This document shows, piece after piece, positions 36,271-45,466 of a DNA stretch of 64,000 nucleotides; position 1 is the first letter of the stretch; every line of letters starts with the position of its first letter. Made by a program: the position numbers and the translations under genes. Under the pieces are notes generated by a model that did not search any database, was not told the DNA's origin, and saw only the letters and a list, made by a program, of their open reading frames with translations. The DNA comes from Roseivirga sp. (GTDB lineage Bacteria > Bacteroidota > Bacteroidia > Cytophagales > Cyclobacteriaceae): contig JAAWWF010000006.1 in assembly GCA_021404565.1 (NCBI GenBank), positions 186,001-250,000 of the forward strand, in the 5' to 3' direction.

Positions 36271-38583
36271 TTATTTTTCATCAGGTAAATTAATATTTAC
36301 ATTATTGCGGTAGTCACCCATCAGGTGCTCTGCAAAGAAGTACCACATCATCTTCTCATAGTAGCTTCTTTGGTTGCCGCGGTAGCCATGTCTTGAGCCC
36401 GGTATCGGCATATACTCGAAGCGCTTGCCTGCCTTCATTAGCTCATTTACCAGTCGCATACTGTTGCCAGGATGTACATTGTTATCGATAGAACCATGGG
36501 TGATGAGGATGTGTCCCTTCAGGTTTTTGGCCAGAGATGGATTGGTCTTGATTTTGGCATTCCACTTAGTAGTAGTTACTTCATTACCGTCTTCGTCTTT
36601 CTTGGTTTTGTCCTTGCGGGTTACCCCATTGTGCGTTTCACTCCACCACTTGTTGTAGATGTTGTTGTCATGATTACCTGCGGAAGAAGATGCCGCATCA
36701 TAAAAGTCAGGGTAGGAGAGCAGGGCCGCAGTCGACATAAAGCCTCCACCAGAGTGACCAAAAATACCAATGTGATCCAGGTCGATGAATGAATGACGCT
36801 CGGCCAGTTGCTCCAACGAACGTTTGTCATCTGCCAGTGCGTAATCACGCAGGTTGTCATAACCATAGGTGTGGTAATACTTAGAGCGCATTGGGCTGCC
36901 ACCCCTGTGCCCCATACTGACCACAATAAAACCTAGTTGTGCCAGGGCTGAATTGTAGCGCCCTGTTACAGTGAAATCATTTGTGAAAGATTCTACCTGC
37001 GGGCCCGGGTATACGTAGGAGATGACCGGGTATTTGCGGGTGGAATCAAAGTCAAAGGGTTTGTACATTACCCCATACAAATCTGTTATACCATCATCGG
37101 CTTTGACTGTAAAGCGTTCCGGCATTTTCCAGCCAGCCTGATTGAGCAGTGTCATATCCGCTGTCTCCAGGTTGAGCAATACGTTGCCATTGTTGTCTTT
37201 CAGCACGGAGGTAGGTACTACATCTACCGCAGAGTAATTGTCTACATAGTACTTGGCAGATTCAGACATGTTCACCCTGTGATTGCCATTTTCAACAGAG
37301 AGCCTTTTGAAGCCTGAACCGTCAAAGTTGGCTTTATAAATCAGGGAATAATAAGGATCAATGCCTTCTTCTCGTCCAAAACCCTGGAAGTAAACTTTAC
37401 GTCCCGCTGTATCGATTTGAGCTATATTACCGGTGATAAAGTAACCTGAGTTGGTGATTTTGTTTTTAAGCGCACCTGTGTTACCATCGTAGAGGTAGAG
37501 CTGTCCCCAGCCGTTTCTTTCCGACCACCAGATCAGTTCTTTTCCTTCTTCCAAAATGGCCAGTTGCTGATAGCTCCAATTGAAGTAGGGATGGTTTACA
37601 TCCTGAAAGAGCTCTTTTACCTCACCACTGGTGGTGTTGATTACACATACATCAAGGGTGTCGCTGGTCCGGTTCATCCGAGTCATAAACATCTTGTCAG
37701 AGGTCTCACCTGGTAAGTAACCACGAACGGTCTGGTCAATGAACTTATCAGTGTCTATAGGGAGTCTGTTTCTGGATTCTATGTCAAAAATCTCTAATAC
37801 ACTTTGGGGAACTTCCTGCTCGCCCGGCATAGCGTATTTGTAAACTTCCAGCTCAGGACGTGGATTGGAAAGCTCGTTGATTACGAAAAGCTCTTTTACT
37901 TTTCTGCTGTCGTTCCTGCTCACATAGAGCTTTTTGGAGTCTTTAAACCATCGTACATTGGGGCGCAGTCTTTTGTCACTTGTGGTATCACCTGAGCTCG
38001 CCTGGTAGCTAAACCAGCGTTCGCCATCTTCTGTCAACTGAATCTCGGTAGAATCCTCATCTCCTACCTCCATCAGGTACAGGTTGTGCTGTCTGGCAAA
38101 AGCTATATAACTACTGTCAGGGGCATAGCTGGCCCAACGCAGTCTCTTGTCCTCTTTCTCGGTAGAATCTCCTTTGGAGAGCAATTTAGAGTTGATATCG
38201 AAGTGATAGTCAATGCTATCGACCATAAAGGTCAATGTCTTATTATCATCTTCCAGCTTTAGTGCTTTAAGGTTCAGGTCGTTGTGATTCCAAGGTTGGC
38301 GAGTCATTTCGCTGAGCTGCGCAGCAAAATCCTTGTTGTTGAACATCAGGGAACGCGTCTTTTTAGACGGGTCTACCACATAGAAGCGTTTGCCTTCCGT
38401 GGTGGTGTAGGTATACCAGAACTTGTCGCTGTCTTTGAACCATCGTGGGTTTACACGGGTGCTCTTCAGCATTTTGTTCACATTCGCAGAACTGAATTTC
38501 TCAGCAGCTTTGAAGTCGGCTTTTTGTTGAGCCATGGTGCTAAAGAAGCAGAGCATCATTAGCAGGGAGAGTAATTTCTTCAT
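36271..38583 (-). CDS. S9 family peptidase (DPP IV-like prolyl oligopeptidase)
   Basis: 770 residues with a signal peptide (LLSLLMMLCFFSTMAQ). An N-terminal beta-propeller of the DPPIV_N type (about 100-500) precedes a C-terminal alpha/beta hydrolase. The triad is S611 (FGHSGGGF), D700 (HGSIDNNVHPGN) and H732 (GSRHGYRG). It is expected to release dipeptides from peptides with Pro or Ala at position 2, in the periplasm. The gene has its own terminator downstream and stands apart from neighbours. Confidence 0.93.
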   Translation of the reverse strand: MKKLLSLLMMLCFFSTMAQQKADFKAAEKFSSANVNKMLKSTRVNPRWFKDSDKFWYTYTTTEGKRFYVVDPSKKTRSLMFNNKDFAAQLSEMTRQPWNHNDLNLKALKLEDDNKTLTFMVDSIDYHFDINSKLLSKGDSTEKEDKRLRWASYAPDSSYIAFARQHNLYLMEVGDEDSTEIQLTEDGERWFSYQASSGDTTSDKRLRPNVRWFKDSKKLYVSRNDSRKVKELFVINELSNPRPELEVYKYAMPGEQEVPQSVLEIFDIESRNRLPIDTDKFIDQTVRGYLPGETSDKMFMTRMNRTSDTLDVCVINTTSGEVKELFQDVNHPYFNWSYQQLAILEEGKELIWWSERNGWGQLYLYDGNTGALKNKITNSGYFITGNIAQIDTAGRKVYFQGFGREEGIDPYYSLIYKANFDGSGFKRLSVENGNHRVNMSESAKYYVDNYSAVDVVPTSVLKDNNGNVLLNLETADMTLLNQAGWKMPERFTVKADDGITDLYGVMYKPFDFDSTRKYPVISYVYPGPQVESFTNDFTVTGRYNSALAQLGFIVVSMGHRGGSPMRSKYYHTYGYDNLRDYALADDKRSLEQLAERHSFIDLDHIGIFGHSGGGFMSTAALLSYPDFYDAASSSAGNHDNNIYNKWWSETHNGVTRKDKTKKDEDGNEVTTTKWNAKIKTNPSLAKNLKGHILITHGSIDNNVHPGNSMRLVNELMKAGKRFEYMPIPGSRHGYRGNQRSYYEKMMWYFFAEHLMGDYRNNVNINLPDEK

Positions 38584-38683
38584 GTTAGTCAGATAGTTAT
38601 GAGGTAATGATAACAGGAGGGAGGAGATTTAGCATAGCGGCTTTGTGTCACTGTTGGTTTTGGAGGGATGAACGGGAATAAAA

Positions 38684-38723
38684 AAGAGGTTTAGTTAAGC
38701 TCCTTTGCTTATCTAAACCTCTT
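38684..38723 (-). terminator. intrinsic terminator after first DUF2911 gene
   Basis: A 17-bp stem with one mismatch (38684-38700 with 38707-38723, loop TCCTTT), followed on the minus strand by a T-run, lies 22 bp after the DUF2911 gene stop. Confidence 0.9.
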
Positions 38724-38744
38724 ATAATAATGGCTGTGTGCCGT

Positions 38745-39320
38745 TTACATCTTGATGGGTACTTCCACTACGGTGTTTTCCCAGCCGAAAACGAGGTGTG
38801 CTCCACCGTCCACTTCTTTAAACATAAATGAGAGCGCTTCAATGGTCTTGTCGCTTTTAACTGCTTTGCCTTCTGCTCTTGCTACTTCCTTTTTACTGCT
38901 TTTGTCCAGCGTGTACGGTCCCCAGATATCTAGTTGTGAGTGGAGAATCCAGGTCCATGTTTCTTCACCGGGAATGGCAAAAAGGGTATAGGTACCGGCT
39001 TCTACTTTGGTGCCGCCAAAAGTTATATCCTGATAGAAAGTTATCTCATTGGCCTCATTGGCTCCGGCTCTCCACATTTTACCATAGGGAGCGGCTTTCT
39101 TTCCAATCATTTCTCTGCCTTTGAGCTGTGGTCTGCTGTAGTAGAGTTTGATTTTCGGAGAGTTGAAGGTTCTGGCTCTCAAATCAGCATAAGGAAGCTT
39201 GTCAGGGAAATAAGCTACATCCATGGGGCTTGGGTCCATATCAGGAAAATCCTGTGCCTGTGCCTGAGAGAATGCGAATAGGGCTATGACTGCGCATAGC
39301 ATGCGTAGATAGTTTTTCAT
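38745..39320 (-). CDS. DUF2911 domain secreted protein (paralogue 1)
   Basis: 191 residues with a signal peptide (MLCAVIALFAFSQAQAQ). The family core is clear: KIKLYYSRPQLKGREMIG, GKMWRAGANEANEITFYQD and VEAGTYTLFAIPGEETW. The fold resembles a carbohydrate-binding beta-sandwich, but function is unknown. It is a clear duplicate of the next gene upstream at 39510-40082 (most motifs shared), and each has its own terminator. Confidence 0.88.
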   Translation of the reverse strand: MKNYLRMLCAVIALFAFSQAQAQDFPDMDPSPMDVAYFPDKLPYADLRARTFNSPKIKLYYSRPQLKGREMIGKKAAPYGKMWRAGANEANEITFYQDITFGGTKVEAGTYTLFAIPGEETWTWILHSQLDIWGPYTLDKSSKKEVARAEGKAVKSDKTIEALSFMFKEVDGGAHLVFGWENTVVEVPIKM

Positions 39321-39460
39321 GGTTTTTAGAGTTGTGAATTGTTAGGTATTCCTGAAACAAACAATTCTGGAATGAGATGGTTCAACCGCTGGCCATATTC
39401 GCCTTTCAGGGTAGGTGTGATTGTCGGCCAGATTACAAAAGGCAAAGTGCGAGCATAAAA

Positions 39461-39490
39461 AAAGGAATGCCTGTATAGACATCCCTTTTA
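39461..39490 (-). terminator. intrinsic terminator after second DUF2911 gene
   Basis: A 10-bp stem with one mismatch (AAAAGGAATG with CATCCCTTTT, loop of 10), with the A-run that becomes a T-run on the minus strand, 20 bp past the gene stop. Confidence 0.8.
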
Positions 39491-39509
39491 CATAGATAGC
39501 TAGTTTGCA

Positions 39510-40082
39510 TTACATTTTCATGGGTACTTTGACCACGGCATTTTCCCAGCCAATGACCCATTCGGCACCATCGCCTTTGGCCTGGATTGCCATGGAGAAT
39601 GCTTCGATTTTTGCATCCGGAGCTTCAACGTTTACTACGAATCTGGCTACGTCTTTAGATTCATCATGGGCATAGTTTCCCCAGGTATCCAGTTTGGTGT
39701 TCAGAATAATCGTCCACTGGGTTTCAGTAGGAATCGCATACACCGAATAGGTACCTGCTTTTACGGTTTCACCACCAATGCTGACGTCTTTGTACAGCGT
39801 GATCTCAGTGGCTTCATTGGCGCCTAGTCTCCATACTTTGCCATAAGGAACGTCTTTTCCACCCATCATTTCTCTGCCTTTAAGCTGAGGCCTGCTGTAA
39901 TAGATTTTCACAAGCGGAGAATCTTTCGAGCCTCTGAAGGTAGTCTGAAGCGGGAGCGAGGTAGGGAAATAGACCACATCCATAGGGCTGGGATCCAAAT
40001 CGGTCCATTTTTGTTGTGCGTTGGCTTGCGAAAAGGCAAATAGGCCCAGCAATGCCACCAGGGTAAAGATTTTGTTTTTCAT
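39510..40082 (-). CDS. DUF2911 domain secreted protein (paralogue 2)
   Basis: 190 residues with a signal peptide (LVALLGLFAFSQANAQ). Motifs match paralogue 1 line for line: VKIYYSRPQLKGREMMGG, VWRLGANEATEITLYKDV and VKAGTYSVYAIPTETQW. The two probably arose by local tandem duplication; the terminators between them suggest separate transcription. Confidence 0.88.
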   Translation of the reverse strand: MKNKIFTLVALLGLFAFSQANAQQKWTDLDPSPMDVVYFPTSLPLQTTFRGSKDSPLVKIYYSRPQLKGREMMGGKDVPYGKVWRLGANEATEITLYKDVSIGGETVKAGTYSVYAIPTETQWTIILNTKLDTWGNYAHDESKDVARFVVNVEAPDAKIEAFSMAIQAKGDGAEWVIGWENAVVKVPMKM

Positions 40083-40161
40083 GGTTTGTTAATGTGTTGT
40101 TGTAAAACTGATACGATGGCTGGTCAAAGCCACGGTTATCAAAAAGAAACCTTTAATCTAC

Positions 40162-41400
40162 CTAATGAAAGAAGAGGTAGGCTATAAAGATGGCTGCAAT
40201 AATACCGGCAAGGTCAGCTATAAGACCTGCGGTAACCGCATAACGCATGTTTTTAATCTTCACTGCACCAAAATACACAGCCAGTACATAGAAGGTGGTC
40301 TCTGTAGAGCCTTGCAGTACACTGGCCACTTTTGCAGGGAAGGAGTCAACACCAAAGGCCGGATTGTTGTACAATTCAAGCATGGCAGCGCGGGCGCCTC
40401 CTCCTGTGAGCGGTTTCATAAAGGCCACCGGAAGGGCTTCTACAAAATCGGTGTCTACTCCAATAAAACTGAAGAACATACTGAGCCCTTCAATGATAAG
40501 GTCTAATGTGCCTGATGCCCTGAAAATGCCAATGCCTACTAACATGGCCACCAGGTAGGGAATAATCTTGATAGCGATCTGAAATCCGTCCTTTGCTCCC
40601 TCAATAAAGGAGTCATATACATTGATTTGCTTTTTAGCGGCCATTCCAATAAAGAAAACCACGATAGAGACAAGTATCAGGCTACTGGCTACATTAGAAA
40701 TGATGCCAACCTGCTCCTGGGGAATAGAACTGAAATAATAAAGCAGTCCTGCAATGAGGACCGTAAGGGTGCCCAGATAAGCCAGAATGGTTTTATTTAA
40801 AAGATTGATGCGCTGAAAACGTGCTACGGCCATTAGTCCTACAATGGTAGAAAAGAAGGTAGCTAAAAGAATGGGAATGAAAACATCTGCGGGATTGCCA
40901 GCCCCGGCCTGAGCCTGATAGGCCATAATGGTAACCGGAATAATAGTAAGACCGGAGGTGTTGAGTACCAGGAACATGATCTGGGCATCAGAAGCCTCCT
41001 CTTTTTTAGGGTTAAGCTCCTGAAGCTCGTGCATTGCCTTAAGCCCTACGGGTGTGGCGGCATTGTCAAGCCCCAGAAGGTTCATGGAGAAATTCATGAC
41101 CATGGGGCCAAATGCAGGATGATTTTTGGGAATGGCCGGAAATAATTTGGTGAAAAGCGGGCTTACAGCTCTTGCGATCATGGCTACGACACCTCCTTTT
41201 TCTCCTATACGCATGATGCCCATCCAGAGGGCCAGGACTCCTGTAAGCCCCAGGGAAATCTCAAAACCGGTTTTGGACATAGAGAATGTACTGTCCAGCA
41301 TATTGGAGAAAACATTCACATCTCCCAGGAAGATCAATTTGATGAGGGCAACAATGAAGGCAATAACAAAAAAACCAATCCAGATATAATTGAGGGCCAT
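40162..41400 (-). CDS. SpmA-SpmB-type fused nucleoside-recognition membrane protein
   Basis: 412 residues with about 10 membrane helices. The first half matches spore maturation protein A (MNFSMNLLGLDNAATPVGLKA and LVLNTSGLTIIPVTIMAY), the second half SpmB (VDSFPAKVASVLQGSTETTFYVLAVYFG). In Firmicutes these are two genes; here a single polypeptide, as in many Bacteroidota. Both carry the Gate (nucleoside recognition) fold; in non-sporulating bacteria the substrate is unknown. Confidence 0.88.
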   Translation of the reverse strand: MALNYIWIGFFVIAFIVALIKLIFLGDVNVFSNMLDSTFSMSKTGFEISLGLTGVLALWMGIMRIGEKGGVVAMIARAVSPLFTKLFPAIPKNHPAFGPMVMNFSMNLLGLDNAATPVGLKAMHELQELNPKKEEASDAQIMFLVLNTSGLTIIPVTIMAYQAQAGAGNPADVFIPILLATFFSTIVGLMAVARFQRINLLNKTILAYLGTLTVLIAGLLYYFSSIPQEQVGIISNVASSLILVSIVVFFIGMAAKKQINVYDSFIEGAKDGFQIAIKIIPYLVAMLVGIGIFRASGTLDLIIEGLSMFFSFIGVDTDFVEALPVAFMKPLTGGGARAAMLELYNNPAFGVDSFPAKVASVLQGSTETTFYVLAVYFGAVKIKNMRYAVTAGLIADLAGIIAAIFIAYLFFH

Positions 41401-41499
41401 AAGTAAGCTTTGGGGTTCAGTGATACGAATTACGCATTAATCGCCAAATCTCCCAATTATGCCTGTCCTGTAATGCCTCATAATCGATAACTGATGACC

Positions 41500-42168
41500 T
41501 CAATTCATCTCTTCATAAAACTTCATCAGCTTTTGCAAATCCAGGTCCTTATTCAGGCTGAGCTTATTCTTTTTCATATGTCCTTCAAGGGCCTTTTTTT
41601 CTCCCAGCTCTGTCAGGAATATTTTTTTCTTCATTCGTACTGCTGAAAGCTTGCCATCCTTCAGAAGGTAGTAGGCGGGTAGTTGTTGGAAATTTTCGAA
41701 AGTCCTGGTTTTTCCTACGTCCTGAACAGTTACCTCTCCTTTGCGCACTTCAAAATACTTGTAGAGTGAGATTTTTTCTCCTTTGTGTAAGACCTGCAGA
41801 AATTTGCCCTTGAGCTTGGAAACCGGTGATTTTTCAAAAACTATTTTTCCATCCAGCCCCTTGTCACTATCGATAACGATTTTTTTATAATACTCGCTGT
41901 TCAGGGCTATAAAAGTGAGGTTGTTTTGTTGTACTTCAAACTCTTCTTCAAAGCCATTGTAGTTGAGTTTAATGTCGTTATACACAGAATCGCGGTTGTC
42001 TATGATAATACCAGTTTGCCAGTCTTTGAAGTACATGGGGTTACCCTTCACCTCATCATAGCGCTTGGAGTCTATGGTCTGAGAGTTGGTAAACATTTTT
42101 ATTTGATTCTGAGCCAGCGATACGGATGATACCAGCAGTAGAGCGAGTAGGGTAAATGTGATTTTCAT
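41500..42168 (-). CDS. secreted protein of unknown function
   Basis: 222 residues with a signal peptide (FTLLALLLVSSVSLAQ). The mature part is lysine-rich and beta-strand-like (EEFEVQQNNLTFIALNSEYY, GKFLQVLHKGEKISLYKY), with no recognised family motif. It lies between rsmE and the SpmA-SpmB gene on the same strand, with gaps of 66 and 99 bp. Confidence 0.6.
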   Translation of the reverse strand: MKITFTLLALLLVSSVSLAQNQIKMFTNSQTIDSKRYDEVKGNPMYFKDWQTGIIIDNRDSVYNDIKLNYNGFEEEFEVQQNNLTFIALNSEYYKKIVIDSDKGLDGKIVFEKSPVSKLKGKFLQVLHKGEKISLYKYFEVRKGEVTVQDVGKTRTFENFQQLPAYYLLKDGKLSAVRMKKKIFLTELGEKKALEGHMKKNKLSLNKDLDLQKLMKFYEEMN

Positions 42169-42234
42169 CTAAATAAAATAATTCGGTTGTAATAGTTTAA
42201 GCAAAAAGCGTACCTAAGCCAATGTAGGGAGCTG

Positions 42235-42924
42235 CTATAAATTCAGCAAGTGTACCGCGGCAATCGCAGCAGTTTCTGTTCTCAGCCTGGAAGGTCCGAG
42301 GCTTACTGTAGTGAAACCTGATTCTATGGCCAACCTCACCTCATTCTCAGAGAAATCACCTTCCGGACCTATGAGTACCAAATGGCTTCCACTTGCCTTT
42401 TTCAATTTACTCAGGTAATCGGTATTATCATTGTCTACATAGGCGATAAACTTCTGATCAGCTTCTGCCTGATTCAAAAAGCTTTTGTAGGGCATTGCCT
42501 CATCAATTTGCGGAAACCAGGCCTTGAGGGATTGCTTCATGGCGCTTACCGCTTTTTTATGCAGGCGTTCCCTTTTTACAATGCGTCTCTCTGAATGGTC
42601 ACAAATAATGGGAGTGATTCGGTCTACCCCAAACTCAACCGCCTTTTCTACAAACCATTCCAGACGATCTATGTTTTTGGTAGGGGCAATGGCCAGGTGT
42701 CGATGGACAGGAAAGGGGGCTACAGTCTTAGTCTCTGATATATCAAAGCCACAACGTTTCTGATGGGCCTCGGTGATTCTGGCCTTATAGAATTGTCCCT
42801 GGCCGTTTGTAAGATCTATTTCTTGCCCGGTTCCCAGGCGCAGTACCTTTACGGCATGTCGCGACTCCTCTTCGTTGAGGTGGTGGACGCCATTGCCAAT
42901 TTCGGGTTGATAGAATAGTAGCAT
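42235..42924 (-). CDS. rsmE: 16S rRNA (uracil-1498-N3)-methyltransferase
   Basis: 229 residues of the SPOUT-fold RsmE family. N-terminal PUA-like part: GVHHLNEEESRHAVKVLRLGTG. Methyltransferase part: LAIAPTKNIDRLEWFVEKAV, and the knot residues LVLIGPEGDFSENEVRLA and VSLGPSRLRTETAAIAAV. It methylates N3 of U1498 in 16S rRNA. It is divergent from the glycosyltransferase gene. Confidence 0.95.
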   Translation of the reverse strand: MLLFYQPEIGNGVHHLNEEESRHAVKVLRLGTGQEIDLTNGQGQFYKARITEAHQKRCGFDISETKTVAPFPVHRHLAIAPTKNIDRLEWFVEKAVEFGVDRITPIICDHSERRIVKRERLHKKAVSAMKQSLKAWFPQIDEAMPYKSFLNQAEADQKFIAYVDNDNTDYLSKLKKASGSHLVLIGPEGDFSENEVRLAIESGFTTVSLGPSRLRTETAAIAAVHLLNL

Positions 42925-42984
42925 AAATCAGATTCGTAGCGAAAATATACATTGGCTTTTTGATTTGCGCTATATTCACAGCCA

Positions 42985-44478
42985 ATGATCTCAGAAAATG
43001 TCATTTCAGACAGCCTGTACAAAAAACTGATACTGCTGGCCAACCTGATCTTTATCCTGGTATGGTTTTTCTCCAATGAAGGGCTATCATTCTGGGATGA
43101 TTTTACCTACCTCAATTTTGCCAATGAACTCAATCAGGGAAACTTTGAGATCGATCAAAACCATTTTACAAGCCGCATTGCCATAATTTATCCCACGGCC
43201 TGGGTGATTAAGTACCTGGGGATCAATCAATATACCATGGTGGTTTATCCGCTTATCTGTGGCTTGGTATTGCTGAATATATTCGGCTGGTTGGGACACC
43301 GAATCAACCGGTGGATCGGGGTCATAGGCGCCTTGATGCTGGTTTGTGACTATCACCTGATTACTTTTTCCAATCACCTCTTTCCGGAGATGCCCATGGC
43401 GCTATTTGTATTTATAGCCCTGATGGGGTACTACCTGGTTTTAAAAGATGAAGCTGTACCCAGAATGGCGGGCTGTTTATCAGCGCTGGCCCTCTTTGCT
43501 GCTTTTTTGACTAAAACCACCATGGTGCTGGTTCTTCCGCTTTTTCTTTTTCTTCTTATCAACGATCGATTAAAAAGGCGTAACGGCTCTTTCTGGTTGG
43601 TTTTTATATCGCTGTCTGTCTTCTTTGTGTTGCTCAACGGCTTTTGGTATATGGAAGTAAAGGGCGATTTTTTCTACCGCTTTCAAAACATAGCCGATAA
43701 CCATGTGGCCACTGTCAAGACTTTTTTCGATAAAGACTCGGGTACCATCCTGGCAAGGCTCACATACCTTCCGTTGCTTGGCTTTTTACGCGGAGGTTTT
43801 TTCATTCCGCTGTTAATAGCCTTGCCGGCAGTGCTTAAGCTCAGAAAGCAACACTTTAAACTTGATAAACCAGAGTCGCTTTGGCCCGTAGCCACCCTGT
43901 TTCTTTTCCTTACCTTTTGGTTTATGTCTACCTCATGGCGTTATTACAGCCCATTACCTACGGAAAACCGGCATATAGCTTTCTTTATTCCCATTATGGT
44001 TATGACGGCTGCCACCTTCTGGCCTCATCAGCGGCCGTTTCTTTACTTAAACAAGCGCTGGATGTCTATAGCACTTATTTGCTGTTTTCTGGCTATACCC
44101 ATTTATGCCGTTGCGAAATCGGGAAGAAGAAATTTCAGACAGGAGCAATCATTGGTAAAGGAGTATCTGGTGCAGAATACAGAGAAACAATGGGTGATCA
44201 CTGATGGACTGAATAGCTACGGTTACCCATACTTTTATGACTTTAAGCAATCAGAAGATACCTACTTGTGGTTCAGTGAGTTGAACCCGGGCGAGCTGAG
44301 ACTCGCTGCAACCTCGGAGAAGGCCTTTGTATTACTCAATCGTGCTTACTTTAATGAGGAGTATGGAGACTCAGATAACTACCTGAAAATGGTTTTTGAT
44401 CTGGATGAGCTGGGCTACGAGTTGGTAGAAAAGTCGAAAAGAGGAGAGGCGGTGCTTTACGAGATCAAAAGAAAGTAA
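42985..44478 (+). CDS. GT-C type (family 39-like) membrane glycosyltransferase
   Basis: 497 residues with roughly 10-12 membrane helices. The first external loop has the acidic motif of GT-C enzymes (GLSFWDDFTYLNFANEL), as in ArnT and PMT proteins that use lipid-phosphate sugars. A short soluble C-terminal domain follows the last helix (from about 385). It may glycosylate a lipid or protein in the periplasm; the acceptor is unknown. Confidence 0.8.
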   Translation: MISENVISDSLYKKLILLANLIFILVWFFSNEGLSFWDDFTYLNFANELNQGNFEIDQNHFTSRIAIIYPTAWVIKYLGINQYTMVVYPLICGLVLLNIFGWLGHRINRWIGVIGALMLVCDYHLITFSNHLFPEMPMALFVFIALMGYYLVLKDEAVPRMAGCLSALALFAAFLTKTTMVLVLPLFLFLLINDRLKRRNGSFWLVFISLSVFFVLLNGFWYMEVKGDFFYRFQNIADNHVATVKTFFDKDSGTILARLTYLPLLGFLRGGFFIPLLIALPAVLKLRKQHFKLDKPESLWPVATLFLFLTFWFMSTSWRYYSPLPTENRHIAFFIPIMVMTAATFWPHQRPFLYLNKRWMSIALICCFLAIPIYAVAKSGRRNFRQEQSLVKEYLVQNTEKQWVITDGLNSYGYPYFYDFKQSEDTYLWFSELNPGELRLAATSEKAFVLLNRAYFNEEYGDSDNYLKMVFDLDELGYELVEKSKRGEAVLYEIKRK

Positions 44479-44483
44479 AGGAT

Positions 44484-44520
44484 ACAAAAAAAACCGCCCT
44501 GATGAATCGGGACGGCCTTT
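44484..44520 (-). terminator. intrinsic terminator between convergent genes
   Basis: A 9-bp GC-rich stem with a TGAA loop (44494-44502 with 44507-44515, wobble pairs included) and an A-run to its left, which is a T-run on the minus strand. It ends the gene at 44549-45013. Confidence 0.75.
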
Positions 44521-44548
44521 GTATATTATTATTGAAGCTAATCAGTGC

Positions 44549-45013
44549 TTAACCCATTTTTCTGAGTTGCTCTTCGCCAGCTTTCATAACTGCATATTCT
44601 TTCCACTCCTCAAACTCAGAGGCGTCCATTGTCTTCTCAGCAGAACCACCATTTGGAGGAGTAAACTGGAAGTTTGAATCCCACCACTGACGGGCGTAGT
44701 TTCTTGCTTCATCTTTATCTACCTCGAATTGACTGACCTGACCATCGCCTACCAACCAAGGTTGCTCTTTACTGCTGTATTTTTGGAAAATCATGGTACG
44801 CATCTTCGTACCCATGTCATCATTTCTTTGAAAATGTGCTTTTGAATAAGCCAATGTCTCAGGCTCAATCATTTTATTATCCCAAAAACGTTTTGATTTA
44901 ATAATCTGTGCGGAGGTAAGCAAATAGCCTTCGCCAAACTCTAACAGTGATCCTTCCAGGTCACATGATTTAGCAGGCTTTTTCTTTTTCTTACCAAAAC
45001 CAAATAATCCCAT
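44549..45013 (-). CDS. conserved-looking small protein of unknown function
   Basis: 154 residues, no signal peptide; it opens with a Lys-rich segment (GLFGFGKKKKKPAKSC) and continues with charged and aromatic stretches (FWDNKMIEPETLAYSKAHF, RNYARQWWDSNFQF). I do not recognise the family. It precedes a terminator and follows the acyl-CoA-binding protein gene by 115 bp on the same strand. Confidence 0.6.
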   Translation of the reverse strand: MGLFGFGKKKKKPAKSCDLEGSLLEFGEGYLLTSAQIIKSKRFWDNKMIEPETLAYSKAHFQRNDDMGTKMRTMIFQKYSSKEQPWLVGDGQVSQFEVDKDEARNYARQWWDSNFQFTPPNGGSAEKTMDASEFEEWKEYAVMKAGEEQLRKMG

Positions 45014-45128
45014 GTTGTGTAATATTTTGAGTTGTTCTTAAAAACCGGATGCAAATATGCGAATAAATTTTCGATTAGTTAAACGTCCTCATACTAATAC
45101 GAATGCAAACGATATTTAGGTACAATAA

Positions 45129-45392
45129 TTAACTCTCAGCGGCTACCAAACCATTTATAAGGTCGATATAAGCGGTCATGGCTTCGTCTGCGGTTTGTCC
45201 CTTCTCTTCGAGCCACGCATTATGCTTGGCTATGGCTTTAAAATCAAAGCCTCCGGGTCGTTCATTATTGTTATCTCCCTGGGTGGCCTGCTTGTAGAGA
45301 GCATAGGCTTTGAGAAGGACACTGTTTGATGGTTTTTGTGTAAGCGTGTCTACTTGCTTAACTGCTTTTTGAAATGCTTCTGCTAATTCCAT
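45129..45392 (-). CDS. acyl-CoA-binding protein (ACBP)
   Basis: 87 residues, the size of a single ACBP domain. Signature residues are in place: FQKAVKQVDTLTQKPSN, LLKAYALYKQATQGD, then PGGFDFKAIAKHNAWLEEKGQ and EAMTAYIDLI. ACBPs bind long-chain acyl-CoA esters in the cytosol. They are common in eukaryotes and sporadic in bacteria; Bacteroidota are one group that has them. It is divergent from the beta-barrel gene at 45467. Confidence 0.9.
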   Translation of the reverse strand: MELAEAFQKAVKQVDTLTQKPSNSVLLKAYALYKQATQGDNNNERPGGFDFKAIAKHNAWLEEKGQTADEAMTAYIDLINGLVAAES

Positions 45393-45432
45393 ATTTTTTA
45401 GTTATTCGTGTCTTAGGTGGCCACGAATCTAG

Positions 45433-45440
45433 TAAATTTG
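45433..45440 (+). promoter_or_regulatory. putative -7 element (TAAATTTG)
   Basis: Exact TAnnTTTG match, 26 nt before the ATG at 45467. It also supports that ATG over the longer frame, whose start would lie upstream of the transcript. Confidence 0.5.
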
Positions 45441-45466
45441 AACTAATTATTGAATACTCCCGATTT

